Part shown: piece by piece, positions 30,403 through 41,890 of the stretch | Layout of the letters: every line of letters begins with the position of its first letter | Numbering within the stretch: the stretch's first letter is position 1 | NCBI RefSeq assembly: GCF_008728515.1 | Contig: NC_044995.1 | Span: forward strand, 41,311,536-41,375,535 | Source of the DNA: Papio anubis | Lineage: Eukaryota > Chordata > Mammalia > Primates > Cercopithecidae | Length of the DNA stretch: 64,000 bases | Direction of reading: 5' to 3' | Program-made: the position numbers and the translations under genes | The notes under the pieces: model-generated | What the model was told of the DNA's origin: nothing | What the model saw: only the letters and a program-made list of their open reading frames with translations | The model's database searches: none

Positions 30403-31190
30403 GAAATTACACACCAGCTCTCAAGAACAAAGCAACGAAACAGAACTACCTATAAGTAAAGAAATTACTAACTAACTCAGAACAACCAAGTGTACTATCG
30501 GCTTATCACCAGAAGAAGCCCAGGCACAAATATCATAAAAACATAGAGGCCAGGAGTGCCCTGTACCTGGGAAGAGACAGTTGGCCTGTGGGGTGTGGGA
30601 GGAGGGATGGAGTGGGGGCAGGTGGTGGCAATGTCTAGGGCTGATTCCTTATGAGCCCATTGCCCTAATTCTTCTTTGGGGATACAGTGGTGACCAATAA
30701 TACCTTCACTAACATTTGTGGAGCTCTCATTGTGTACCTTGGCTCTGTTCCGGCTGTTCATTTCTTCTTCAACAACAACCTTGGAGTGGGTGCGGTTATC
30801 TCAATTTTATTTTTATTTTTATTTATTTTTGTATTTTTTTAGTAGAGATGGGATTTCACCGTGTTGGCCAGGATGGTTTCAATCTCCTGACCTCGTGATC
30901 CGCCCACCTTGGCAGTGGCTCGCACCTGTGGTCCCAGCTACTCTGGAAGCTGGGCAGAGGATTGCTTGAATCCTGGAAAGTCGAGGCTGCAGGGAGCTCT
31001 GATCATGGCACTGCGCCCCAGCCTGGATGACACAGTGAGGTGCTGTCTCAAAAAAGAAAGATCAAAAAGACTGTGAGCCCTTAACCTTTAGGAATCTGGG
31101 CAGAGGGACAGACCTGCCTTCCTGGAGCTGAGGCTCTAGGTCAGAGATACACATTAGTAAAGATGTATAAATAAATGAAATGAACAAGGT
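30403..31190. other. Mostly unique intergenic DNA
   Basis: 30403-30805 and 31056-31190 are unique. 30810-30915 (-) and 30913-31055 (+) are abutting Alu fragments of opposite orientation. No gene seen. Confidence 0.65.
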
Positions 31191-31191
31191 G

Positions 31192-31530
31192 GCTGGGCAC
31201 GGTGGCTCATGACTGTAATCCCAGAACTTTGGGAGGCGGAGGTGGGAGGTTCATCTGAAGTCAGGAGTTGGAGACCAGCCTGGCCAACACGGTGAAACCC
31301 CGCCTCTACTAAAAATACAAAAATTAGTTGGGCATGGTGGTGCATGCCTGTAATCCCAGCTACTCCGGAGGCTGAGGCAGGAGAATTGCTTGAAGCCAGG
31401 AGGTGGAGGTTGCAGAGGGGGAGTTTGCAGTGAGCCCAAATCGCACCACTGTGCTCCAGCCTGGTCAATAGAAAGAGATTATGGCTCAAAAATATAATAA
31501 AATAAAACAAAATAAAATAAAGCAAAGTGA
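31192..31530 (+). mobile_element. Alu with AT-rich microsatellite tail
   Basis: Sense Alu 31192-31490 followed by an (aataaa)n-type tail to 31525. It carries a short local duplication in its right arm ('ggaggttgcagagggggagtttgcag'). Confidence 0.85.
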
Positions 31531-32840
31531 TTTCAGATAATGCCAACTGCCATTTGAGATGAAGGACAGATCAGGGAAGGCCTCTCTGAGGAGGTGACCA
31601 GTTGACCAGCTGGGAAGGGGTAGGGAGAAGGGTGCTCCAGGCCACCTGGCCCCCAAGTTCAAAAGTCTTGAAGTGTGTGTGGAACTCGGAGGAGCCCGGC
31701 AGGCAGAAGAAGAGTGAAGCAGAGAGAGGCACAGAAGTAACAGAAAGAGACAGATCAGGACAGCACATGGCCTTGTCTTTGTGGGGTCTTCACTGAGGAC
31801 TTGATCACTTACTCTGAGAAACACAGGGAGCCACTGGAGGGGTTTGGAGCAGGAGAGAAACGTGATCTGAGTTTTGGAGCAGGAGAGAAACGTGATCTGA
31901 GTTTTAAGAACTGTGGCCAGGATTGTGGACTGGCAGTTAGGGATGGGACTCCCAATATCTGTCGAGATCCTGGAGCCTGAGTCCCCAGGGTCCCAAGTCG
32001 TGGGAAGGAAGTGCAGGGAGGCAGCGGGAGAGGCAGGCTGCTGCGCCTGGGACCCACAGCCGGAAGAGCCTCATTTTCGAGAGAGGTGAGATTGGCGCCT
32101 GGGAGGTGTGAAGCAGCCACCTCCCCACCCTGGGGTGCGGTTTCCCCTTTACAGAAGGAGGTCATTTACTGAGCACCTACTGGGTGCCAGGCACAGCTAT
32201 GTTGGGAGATCTTCAGCGGTCATCCCAGTGGGCACTATTGGAGTTGACTTGGTTCACAGGACTGTGGCGAACCTGGCACCTAAGGGTGAACACCGTCCCA
32301 CCCTGCATGTCCCATTGGCTGTGTCTTTGAGCAGAGCAGGCAGGAAAGATTCTGCCCACCCAGGAAACAGCGGGGGCGGGAGGGCTGGGACCCCCAAGGG
32401 GCTACATGGGGGCCTGACCTGGCCTGAGTGCCCCCTGAGTTTCCTCCCACGAGGGCATCCCCGATCCACTCTTATTCTCAGCCTCTGGCTCATCTCTCTT
32501 GGGCCGCTCTCACCCCCCCTCTCCCTGCGGCCAGCAGGGCCTGAAGCATCAGGGGCAAAGGCCACAGTCCTGGAGAAGGTCGCAGCAGCGGGACCCAGCC
32601 TCCCTTCCTGAATCTCAGGGTGGAAGAGCTGGGACCGTCTGGAAGCTCCTGGGAAGTGGGGGTGGGGTCGTTTCAGGGCCAGCGGGACTGGTTGTTGGAG
32701 GAGCAGTGGCCTGGGAGAGGCGTGGGAGAGCACCACAAACAGCAACAAAGAGACACGAAGAGACAAAGAGACACGCAGGCAAGAGACTCTGAGATCCTCC
32801 TGAGAGAGATACAGAGGAAGTGAGGGAGACACTCATTCAT
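31531..32840. other. 1.3-kb non-Alu block with ancient repeat and tandem duplication
   Basis: 31550-31930 matches the ancient repeat that also forms the S1PR5 3' UTR ('tcagggaaggcctctctg' at 31571-31588). Inside it a 30-bp unit ('ggagcaggagagaaacgtga'...) is duplicated at 31846-31875 and 31876-31905. The remainder is moderately GC-rich with long frames but no splice or protein pattern that I recognise. Confidence 0.65.
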
Positions 32841-33045
32841 TATCTGGGCATGGTGGCAAGCGACTGGAGTCCCGGCAGCTATGTTCAGCCGGCTGCGATG
32901 GGAGGATGGCTTGAGATGGGAGGATGGCTTGAGATGGGAGGATGGCTTGAGATGGCTTGAGCCGGGGAGGTCGAGACTGCAGTGAGTTATGATGATGCCA
33001 CTGCACTACACTCTGGGCGACAGAGCGAGATCTTGTCTCAAAAAA
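32840..33045 (+). repeat. Diverged Alu arm with 18-bp tandem repeat
   Basis: An old sense Alu arm in which 'gatgggaggatggcttga' is repeated about three times (32897-32952) plus a partial copy, ending 'tctcaaaaaaaaaacag'. Confidence 0.85.
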
Positions 33046-33049
33046 AAAA

Positions 33050-34020
33050 ACAGAAAGAAAGAAAAAAAAAATTCTTACGCTGGTGGGTTTTACTGTCTGA
33101 TAAGGACACAGCCCAGAAACACCATTAATGAGTAAATCACTTTGTCGTCAGCGATAAGAGTAGGAAAGAATCTGTCGGGGGAACACGGAATCCAGGGGGT
33201 GGGGCGGGACAGACCCTCCTTATCTGAGGAGCGGCAAGTTCCCATCACAATCCTGCCCAAGCCTGCCCCACCCCCACTCGCCCTGAGCCGAGGGCGGGAG
33301 CGGGAAATTGGGAGGGGCCTGTGCCCGGGAGCAGCGGGGACCTATCTGCTGGTGGGAGAGGACTCGGGCTAAGGTGGCCCCCACTGAATACTCCTGCTAA
33401 GCAATCCACTGAAGACCCACCGAACCATCGACGGGACGTCCTTGGCGTGCAGCCCAGGGAGCTCAGTTCACAGGTGGGTGGGCAATGGGGAGGGCGCAGT
33501 ACCCGGACACCCAGGACAGAGGAGACCCCTCTGCTGGGGAGAAGAGGCTGAGGCTGCGACCGCCCTGCTGCAGAACCCTCCCTTTCCCGCCTCTCCGAGT
33601 CCTCCCACCGTGATGGAGCGTTCCTGGGAGGACAGCCCAGGCCCGGAGGGGGCAGCTGAGGGCTCGCCTGTGCCAGTCGCCGCCGGGGCGCGCTCCGGTG
33701 CCGCGGCGAGTGGCACAGGCTGGCAGTCATGGGCTGAGCGCCCGGGCCCCAAAGGGAGGGGGCAACTGTTGGCGACCGCCGGCCCTTTGCTTCGCTGGCC
33801 CGCCCCGTCGCCTGCCAGCTCCAGCCCTGCCCCCGGAGCGGCGTCCGCTCACTCGGCTCAAGGCAGCGCGACTGCGGGGGGCGCACGACCAGGGCTCAGA
33901 GTGAGTGGACGGCACTGGACCCTTGAGGGCCCTTGGGGGCCCTTGGGGGCGCGGGGCTGGGCCTGACCTGGAGGGGATCGCCCTGGCGGCCACTTTCCCG
34001 GTCTAAAAAGGCGCACCACT
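33050..34020 (+). promoter_or_regulatory. S1PR5: S1PR5 5' region: GATA cluster and CpG-rich promoter
   Basis: Repeat-free, GC-rich from about 33180. GATA motifs occur at 33099-33104 (GATAAG), 33153-33158 (GATAAG), 33219-33224 (CTTATC) and about 33343 (TATC). S1PR5 has a noncoding first exon; possible donors here are CACAG|GTGGGT (33472/33473) and CAGA|GTGAGT (33900/33901). Distance to the 3' end (about 5 kb) matches the human gene size. The exact start site is not determinable from sequence alone. Confidence 0.6.
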
Positions 34021-36359
34021 CCTTTCAGGGAATTCCCCGAACTTTTTCTGGAGGCCTCTGGGGAGAGGGAAGCTGGGAGCGCCCCAGCTGGGTGCAGAAC
34101 CTGGGATACGGGGTGAAGGTGGCTGGAATCCCCTGGCCACCCGCTCCTGGCCGGACCACTGCAAGTTTCCATACTTCAGTCCTGCTGCCGGGCAAGCTGG
34201 GCCTGTGGGGGTGGCCTACCCATCAGAGCGTGTGTAACTGTCTCCCTGTATTTGGGCTCCCCACCTCAAGCATGGGTGAGCCAGCGACTTCCTGCCTGTC
34301 TGTATTTGCCTGCCTTGATTCTGTGTGTGTGACCGAAGCTCTCTGGGATGTCCGCGTCCCTGCTTTGTGCAAAAGAGATCCATTCCGCTCCCCAGGCCTT
34401 GGTTTTCTCATTCGGACTTGCATGGGGACTGTTCGTGCATGGATGTTTGTGTGGGAGCATGGAAACCTTTGCGCCTGCTTGGATATGAAGCATTTCTTTT
34501 GAGCCTCACTTTTCTCATCTGTAAATTAGGACTAAAGGAAGTGGGGATTAATAAGGGCACAGAGGCAGGTGAGGAATGTTATTATAGTTTAATGACATGT
34601 GTGCCCCTCTGTAAGAGTATATTGGTATATAACATATAATATTGGTATATAACAATCACATCAGGTGAACTCAATATTACTATTCGGAGTGAAGAAATTG
34701 AGCCCAGAAAAGTATACATGCTATATGTTTCCATCAAAATATGTTCGTTTGTTTTTTGAGATGAGTTTTGCTCTGTCATCCAGGCTGGAGTGCAGTGTCT
34801 GCCTCTTGTGGATCCTTTCTTCTGTCCACAGCCTCTACCTTAGTAAAATGAGTGAAAAGAATCAACCCTTTTTTTTTTTTCTTTTGAGACGGAGTTTCGC
34901 TCTTGTTGCCCAGGTTGGAGAACAGGGGTGCGATCATGGCTCACGGCAGCCTCGGCCTCCAAGGCTCAAGTGATCCTCCCACCTCAGTCTCTTGAGTAGC
35001 TGGGACTATAGGGGCATAACACCACACCTGGCTAATTTTTAAATTATTTTGTAGAGATGAAGTCTTACTATGTTGCCCAGGCTGGTGTCAAACTCCTGGG
35101 CTCAAGTGATCCTCCCACCTCGGCCTCCCAAAGTGCTGGGATTATAGGCGAAAGCCACCGTGCCTGGCCAAGGTGCAACTTTCTCGTGGGGTTTTTGGGT
35201 GGATGAGGGGGTTTTGGCAGGAAAAAGTTTTGTGTGCAGTGAGACAAGAGTGTGGAGTGTGGTGCACTGGGCCCCAGGCTAGTGTGAGTGGAGGTTGTGA
35301 AATTGTGGCCTGTGCCACTGGGTGGGAGACCCCGTATTTGTGTGACTGAATTTTGGTCGCTGTGTTTTTCTGCCTGTGTCGCTCTGTCCCTGTATGATGT
35401 ATTTTTTGGTTTCCCTGATGGTGTGTGACTGTGTGTTTTGCCCTTGTAGTGTGTCTCTTTCTGTGTGTGTTGTGTTTGTGTGCATTCTGTGTGTTTCTGG
35501 AACTCCCTGCTTTTATGTGTGTGTGTGAGACAGGGTCTTGCTCTGTTGCCCTGGCTGGAGTACAGTGGCACAATCAACACTGACTGCAGCCTTGACCTCT
35601 CGGGCTGAAGTGATCCTCCCACCTCAGCTGAGACTCCCACTGAGTAGCTGGGATTACAGGCACACACCACCACACCCGGCTAATTTTTGTATTTTTTTGT
35701 AGAAACAGGGTCCTCCTATGTTGCCCAGGCTAATCTCGAACTCCTGGGCCTCAGCCTCCCAAAGTGTTGGAATTACAGGAGTGAGCCACCACACCCAGCC
35801 GTGTGTGTGTGTGTGTATGGGGTGTGTGTGTTTTGAGACAGAGTCTTGCTCTGCCACTCGGGCTGGAGTGCAGTGGTGCAATCTCGGCTCGCTGCAACCT
35901 CCGCCTCCTGGGTTCAAACGATTCTCCTGCCTCAGCCTCCCCAGTAGCTGGGACTACAGGCGAGTGCCACCATGCCTGGCTAATTTTTTGTGTTTTTAGT
36001 AGAGACGGGGGGTTTCACCGTGTTAGCCAGGATGGTCTCGATCTCCTGACCTCGTGAGCTGCCCGTCTCGGCCTCCCTGGAGTGAGCCACTGCCTCAGGC
36101 TGAGTGTGGCGGGGATTACAGGAGGGGATTACAGGCGTGAGCCACCGTGCCCAGCCATGCCTGTGTTATTAATGTCCCTTTTTTTGGTATGTCACCTTGT
36201 CCCCTCGTGATATTATTTGTGTGTATGTCTGTCTCCACGGACTCTATCCCTCCATCCTGAACTCCCCTTGGACCCCATGTGTGTGGGGTGACGGTCAGGG
36301 GGTAGGGCCCCTTTCCCACGGCTTAGCCGGCCTGACACGGTATCCTGCCTCTCCAACAG
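34021..36359 (+). other. S1PR5: S1PR5 5' intron (probable)
   Basis: 34021-34745 is unique. Alus (-) lie at about 34750-34800 (fragment), 34870-35170, 35525-35800 and 35833-36095. 35200-35540 is a degenerate TG-rich stretch, with (tg)n again at 35800-35830. 36157-36359 is unique and ends in a good acceptor, 'cctctccaacag' at 36348-36359. Confidence 0.65.
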
Positions 36360-36377
36360 CCTTGGGGCGCGCGGCCC

Positions 36378-37574
36378 ATGGAGTCGGGGCTGCTGCGGCC
36401 GGCGCCAGTGAGCGAGGTCATCGTCCTGCATTACAACTACACCGGCAAGCTCCGCGGTGCGCGCTACCAGCCCGGTGCTGGCCTGCGCGCCGACGCCGTG
36501 GTGTGCCTGGCGGTGTGCGCCTTCATCGTGCTAGAGAATCTGGCCGTGCTGTTGGTGCTTGGACGCCACCCGCGCTTCCACGCGCCCATGTTCCTGCTCC
36601 TGGGCAGCCTCACGTTGTCGGATCTGCTGGCAGGCGCCGCCTACGCCGCCAACATCCTACTGTCGGGGCCGCTCACGCTGCGACTGTCGCCCGCGCTCTG
36701 GTTCGCACGGGAGGGAGGCGTCTTCGTGGCACTCACCGCGTCGGTGCTGAGCCTCCTGGCCATCGCGCTGGAGCGCAGCCTCACCATGGCGCGCAAGGGG
36801 CCCGCACCCGTCTCCAGTCGGGGGCGCACGATGGCGATGGCGGCCGCGGCCTGGGGCGTGTCGCTGCTCCTCGGGCTCCTGCCAGCGCTGGGCTGGAACT
36901 GCCTGGGTCGCCTGGACGCCTGCTCCACTGTCCTGCCGCTCTACGCCAAGGCCTACGTGCTTTTCTGCGTGCTCGCCTTCGTGGGCATCCTGGCCGCCAT
37001 CTGTGCGCTCTACGCGCGCATCTACTGCCAGGTGCGTGCCAACGCGCGGCGCCTGCGGGCGCGGCCCAGGACTGCAGGGACCACCTCGACCCGCGCGCGT
37101 CGCAAGCCGCGCTCGCTGGCCTTGCTGCGCACGCTCAGCGTGGTGCTCCTGGCCTTTGTGGCATGTTGGGGCCCACTCTTCCTGCTACTGTTGCTCGACG
37201 TGGCGTGCCCGGCGCGAGCCTGTCCTGTACTCCTGCAGGCTGATCCCTTCCTGGGACTGGCCATGGCCAACTCACTTCTGAATCCCATCATCTACACGCT
37301 CACCAACCGCGACCTGCGCTACGCGATCCTGCGCCTCGTCTGCTGCGGCCGCCACTCCTGCGGCAGAGGCCTGGGTGGCTCCCAGAAGTCGGGAAGCGCG
37401 GCTGAGGCTTCCGGGGGCCTGCGCCGCTGCCTGCCCCCGGGCCTGGATGGGAGCTTCAGTCGCTCGGAGCGCTCGTCGCCCCAGCACGACGGGCGGGACA
37501 CCAGCGGCATCACAGGCAGCCCTGATGCACCAACAGCCGCCCGGACTCTGGTACCAGAACCTGCTGCAGACTGA
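36378..37574 (+). CDS. S1PR5: S1PR5, sphingosine-1-phosphate receptor 5 (complete, single coding exon)
   Basis: 398 codons, the human length, uninterrupted. Start MESGLLRPAP lies 18 nt after the acceptor, in context GGCCCATGG. It is a rhodopsin-class GPCR: N-glycosylation site NYT (Asn20), TM1 about residues 41-61, and TM2 with LSDLLAG. The R-E pair in FAREGG (TM3) is the phosphate/ammonium-binding pair of S1P receptors. ERS replaces DRY at the end of TM3. CWGP lies in TM6, NPIIY in TM7, and Cys-Cys after helix 8 (LVCCG) is a likely palmitoylation site. It couples to Gi/o and G12/13, acts at the plasma membrane, and is known from oligodendrocytes and NK cells. GC content is high throughout. 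The intact frame suggests function. Confidence 0.97.
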   Translation: MESGLLRPAPVSEVIVLHYNYTGKLRGARYQPGAGLRADAVVCLAVCAFIVLENLAVLLVLGRHPRFHAPMFLLLGSLTLSDLLAGAAYAANILLSGPLTLRLSPALWFAREGGVFVALTASVLSLLAIALERSLTMARKGPAPVSSRGRTMAMAAAAWGVSLLLGLLPALGWNCLGRLDACSTVLPLYAKAYVLFCVLAFVGILAAICALYARIYCQVRANARRLRARPRTAGTTSTRARRKPRSLALLRTLSVVLLAFVACWGPLFLLLLLDVACPARACPVLLQADPFLGLAMANSLLNPIIYTLTNRDLRYAILRLVCCGRHSCGRGLGGSQKSGSAAEASGGLRRCLPPGLDGSFSRSERSSPQHDGRDTSGITGSPDAPTAARTLVPEPAAD

Positions 37575-38365
37575 CATCCTCGGCTCACGACTGTTCTCCC
37601 AAGTTTTACACACTTGTTCTTTTTACATAAAGGAATTTGTAGGAAATGCAGCTGAAGGTGCAGTCGGGAAAGATGCAGGGAAATGTATTTATGGAGCGAC
37701 ACCCCACAACAGTGAACAAACAGACAAAAATCTGTGTCCTCATGGAATTGACGTTCTGCTTGGGATCACAGAAAAGAACTCGGTGATGAAATAACGGAGA
37801 TGATTCCAGTGACACACGACAGAGATGGCAATGGTGGTCAGGGAAGGCCTCTCTGCAGAGGTAGTGACTTGTGATGTGAGCTGAGGCTTCTGTCCTGGGA
37901 AGACCAAAAGAAAAAGCATTTCAGGATGAGGGAATGGCATGCGCAAAGGCCCTGAGGCTGAAATGTGCCCGTGTCTTCTAAGAAAGGCAGGGATGCGGGT
38001 GTGCCTGGAGCAGGGATGGAGGGGGAGAATGGGAGGAGACAAGGAGCTGAAGGAGTAGTTCCCGAAGGACCTTGTGGGTGACATGGAGGACTTCGCTTTT
38101 GCTCCGAGTGAGGTGGGAGCCATAGAAGGTTCTAAGCTAAGGAGGGACTTGCCCTGATTCAGATAATCACAGGCGTCTTGTGGCCTCCATCACAGGGTGA
38201 AAGCCAGAGAAGGTGAAGGGGGGCTGCACTGAGCCACAGGAACAATGATGGAGACTCCAGTTAAGCCCAGACCCGGTGGATTCTAGATAGATTTTGGAGG
38301 CAGCAGACAGAATTACTGAGGAATTGAGTGTAAGAGTGGAATAAAGTTGTCAAGGACAATGCCAA
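37575..38365 (+). other. S1PR5: S1PR5 3' UTR, derived from an ancient repeat
   Basis: From about 37650 it shares words with other non-Alu blocks in this window ('tcagggaaggcctctctg' at 37838-37855 and 31571-31588; 'caaaggccctgaggc' at 37944-37958 and 3916-3930), so it looks like a long ancient mammalian interspersed repeat. The family is not assigned with confidence. It ends just past the AATAAA at 38340-38345. Confidence 0.7.
38340..38345 (+). promoter_or_regulatory. S1PR5: Poly(A) signal of S1PR5
   Basis: AATAAA, 766 nt past the stop codon, followed by 'gttgtcaagg'. It is the only clear hexamer before the next Alu. Confidence 0.7.
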
Positions 38366-40440
38366 GGGCGGGGCATCCCCACATTTGACTCTGGGAGACT
38401 CAGCCAAATCCTATCTGATAATAAAATTTCTTTTTTATTTTTCTTTTCTTTTCTTTTCTTTTTTGAGCTGGGATCTTGTGCTTTGTCACCCAGGCTGGAG
38501 TTCCATGGGCACGATTATAGCTCACTGCAGCCTGGAACTCCTAGGATCAAGCCTGGAGTTCCTGCTTCAGCCTCCCTAGTAGCTGGGACTACAGGAGTGC
38601 ACTACCATACCCAGTTAATAAAATTTCTTCAAATGCAGTGTCAGATCCTTCATTAAAAGAAATAATAATAATAGACTGGGTGAAGTGGCTCACACCTCTA
38701 ACCCCAGCACTTTGGGAGGCCGAGGTGGGCAGATACCTGACGTCAGGAGTTCAAGACCAGCCTTGCCAACATGGTGAAACCCCATCTCTACTAAAAATAC
38801 AAAAATTAGCCAGGTGTGATGGCTCATGCCTATAGTCCCAGCTACTTGGGAGGCTGAGGCAGGAGAATCCCTTGAACCTGGGAGGCGGAGGTTGCAATGA
38901 GCTGCACTCCAGCCTGGGCAACAAAGTGAGACTCCGTCTAAAAAAAAAAAAAAAAGATAACAAAGTAAGGCCAGACACAGTGGTTCATGCCTGCAAATCC
39001 CAACACTTTGGGAGGATGAGGCAGGAGGATCAATTGAGGCCGGGAGTTTGAGACCAGCCTGGGCAACATAGTGAGACCCCATTTCTACAAAAATTAGGCA
39101 GTTGTGGTTACGCATGCCTATAGTCACAGCTACTGGGGAGGCTGAAGGAGGATTTCCAGAACCTAGGAGCTCAGGGCTGCAGTGAGCTATTTTTGCATCA
39201 CTGCACTCCAGCCTGTATAATGAAATCATGTCTTTTAGGTAAACATAAGAGGTTTTTTGGTTTTTCTTTTCTTTCTTTCTTTTTTTTTTTTGAGATAGAG
39301 TCTTGCTCTGTCACCCAGGCTGGAGTGCAGTGGCATGATCTCGGCTCACTGCAAGCTCTGCCTCCTGGGTTCACGCCATTCTCCTGCCTCAGGCTCCCAA
39401 GTAGCTGGGACTACAGGTGCCCGTCACCACACCTGGCTAATTTTTTTTTGTATTTTTAGTAGAGACGGGTTTTCACAGTGTTAGCCAGGATGGTCTTGAT
39501 CCCCTGACCTCGTGATCCGCCCACCTCGGCCTCCCAAAGTGCTGGAATTACAGGCGTGAGCCATTGCACCCAGCCTTTTTTTTCTTTTTTTCTTTTTTTT
39601 TGAGATGGAGTCTCAGTTTGTCACCCAGGCTGGAGTTCAGTGCCACAATCTTGTCTCACTACAACCTCCGACTCCTGGGTTCAGGCGATTCTCCTACTTC
39701 AGCCTCCAGAGTAGCTGGAATTACAGGCACCCGCCACCACACCCCGGCTAATTTTTGGTATTTTTAGTAGAGATGGGGTTTCACATATTGATCAGGCTGG
39801 TCTTAAACTCCTGACCTTGTGATCCACCCACCTCAGCCTCCCAAAGTGTTGGAATTACAGGCGTGAGCCACTGCGCCCGCCCGTTTTTTGATTTCTTCTT
39901 GAGACAGGATCTTGCTCTGTTGCCCAGCCTGAAGTACACTGGCATAATCACGGCTCGCTGCAGCCTCAATCTCCTGAGCTCAAGTGATCCTCTTGCCTCA
40001 ACCCCTCACCCGAGTAGCTGGGGCTACTGGTGCACCACACCAAACATGTTTTGAATTTTTTTTGAGAGATGATTTCTCACCATGTTACCCAGGCTGGTCT
40101 CAAACTCCTGGGCTCAAGCAACCCACCTTGGCCTCCCAAAGTGCTGGGATATAGGCTGGGCACAGTGACTCGCACCTGTAATCCCAGCACTTTGGGAGGC
40201 CGAGGCAGGTGGATCTCTAGAGGTCAACATGGTGAAACTCCGCCTCTACTAAAAATACACAAACAAAAAAAATTAGCCAGGCATGGTGCTGCGCACCTGT
40301 AGTCCCAGCTACTCGGGAGGCTGAGGAGGGAGAATCACTGGAACCCGGGAGGCTGGAGGTTGCAGTAAGTTGAGATCGCGCCACTGCACTCCAGCCTGGG
40401 TAACAGAGCAAGACTCCGTCTCAGAAAACAAAACAACAAA
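38366..40440. other. Alu array downstream of S1PR5
   Basis: Alus at 38460-38625 (-, single arm), 38673-38955 (+), 38968-39240 (+), 39285-39575 (-), 39590-39885 (-) and 39895-40150 (-, partial), then 40155-40440 (+). Almost no unique sequence remains. Confidence 0.75.
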
Positions 40441-41125
40441 AACGAAGTGCTGGGATACAGGTGTGAGCCTCCACACCCGGCCTAAAATAAGAGTTCATTT
40501 TGCCTGGTTAGTTCTCTGCATAGTTCTGGGACACACCTATTTTTCAGCCTTATAGCAACCTTGCAAGGTAGGTTTCCTAATCTGCATTAGACAGATGAGG
40601 AAATTCCAGACAGGGAGTACCTTGTCTCAGTGTCTGAGCCAGGACATTAGCCTAAGCTTCAGGCCCCAGGAGGAACCGGCTTGGTATCTGACCCCTCCAG
40701 ACGGGTCTGGCAAAGCCAGGCCAACAGCCACTCCCACGGGGGTCTGCATTCGTGGCTGGAACGATGCCAGGGTGCTGTTTGTGCCCATAAAAGGCTCCAG
40801 ACGTGCTGGCCCCGGCCCCGGTCCCGGGCATGTCCCCAGGCGCATTCTTGATCCCTGAAAGGCTGGATGGGCCCCGGGGCCGGGCTGGGGGGCGTCTGGC
40901 TTTGGGTTCAGACTGCAGCGCTCCACCTTCCGGGAAACCTTGGAACTGCAGGCAACCACAAAAAAACCGATGTTTTGGGGACAGCTATCCCAGACTGGGG
41001 GGACCCCGAGTCCCTGCTGGCCACGCTCAGAGTGCCCCTGGAGGCCACACGCACAGGAAACCAACCAGTTGGAACACAGGCACACTCTCTTACGAGTTTT
41101 CTACAAAATTTAAAAAGCACCCAGT
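40441..41125 (+). other. Unique GC-rich island with TATA-like motif
   Basis: A non-Alu block. 40570-40650 is MIR-like ('agatgaggaaattccagaca'). 40650-41090 is GC-rich and contains 'cccataaaaggctcc' around 40788-40801, a TATA-like box followed by a CCGG-rich stretch. Nothing links it to a known exon; it may be a regulatory element or an unannotated start site. Confidence 0.4.
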
Positions 41126-41126
41126 T

Positions 41127-41420
41127 CGGCCAGGCGCAGTGGCTCATACCTGTAATCCCAGCACTTTGGGAGGCCGAGGCCGGCGGATCACCTGAGGTCA
41201 GGAATTTGAGACCAGTCTGGCCATCATGGGGAAGCCCCGTCTCTACTTAAAATACAAAACTAGCCTGGCATGGTGGCGTGCACCCTTAATCCCAGCTACT
41301 AGGGAGGCTGAAGCAGGAGAATCACTTGAACCCAGGAGGCAGAGGTTGCAGTGAGCCGAGATCATGCCATTGCTCTTCAGCCTGGGCAAAAAGAGGGAAA
41401 CTCCATCCCCCCCCACAAAA
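41127..41420 (+). mobile_element. Alu SINE
   Basis: Sense Alu with a C-rich interruption in its tail ('ccatccccccccacaaaaaaa'). Confidence 0.88.
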
Positions 41421-41592
41421 AAAGCGCCCAGTTCCCCTTCCTTGTGGTGATCACAGTGGGACTCCTGGGGACCTTCCAGAGCTAGTCTGTGGATTCGCCT
41501 TGCCAAAATGAAATGTAAATACACCTCCTGTCTTTTTGCACAAATTTATCACTGTTCTGCATATTGCTTTGTTGACTTAATAGTATGTCTTA

Positions 41593-41890
41593 GGCCGGGC
41601 GCGGTGGCTCAAGCCTGTAATCCCAGCACTTTGGGAGGCCGAGACGGGCGGATCACGAGGTCAGGAGATCGAGAGACGATCCCGGCTAACACGGTGAAAC
41701 CCCGTCTCTACTGAAAAATACAAAAAAACTAGCCGGGCGAGGTGGCGGGCGCCTGTAGTCCCAGCTACTCGGGAGGCTGAGGCAGGAGAATGGCGTAAAC
41801 CCGGGAGGCGGAGCTTGCAGTGAGCTGAGATCCGGCCACTGCACTCCAGCCTGGGTGACAGAGCAAGACTCCGTCTCAAAAAAAAAAAAA
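41593..41890 (+). mobile_element. Young AluYR element with target-site duplication
   Basis: Near-consensus Old World monkey AluY: 'gctcaagcctgtaatcc', 'actagccgggcgaggtgg' and 'gagatccggccactgcac'. It is flanked by perfect 10-bp duplications 'agtatgtctt' at 41582-41591 and 41891-41900, so it inserted right beside the head of an older Alu. It is a good lineage marker. Confidence 0.92.

Noticed and set aside
32254..32832. 192-codon - strand frame in unique DNA upstream of S1PR5
   Set aside because: Low-complexity composition in GC-rich DNA, no recognised domain, splice pattern or promoter. I would want conservation evidence before calling it.
33245..33886. 213-codon - strand frame over the S1PR5 CpG-rich region
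   Set aside because: Antisense to a CpG-rich leader, Pro/Ser/Arg-rich, no family resemblance. Probably chance openness from lack of AT-rich stops.
36197..37243. 348-codon frame overlapping S1PR5 on the same strand
   Set aside because: It is the +1-type shadow of a very GC-rich gene: Arg/Ala/Pro-rich, no motifs, and it starts in the S1PR5 intron. The S1PR5 frame explains the conservation.
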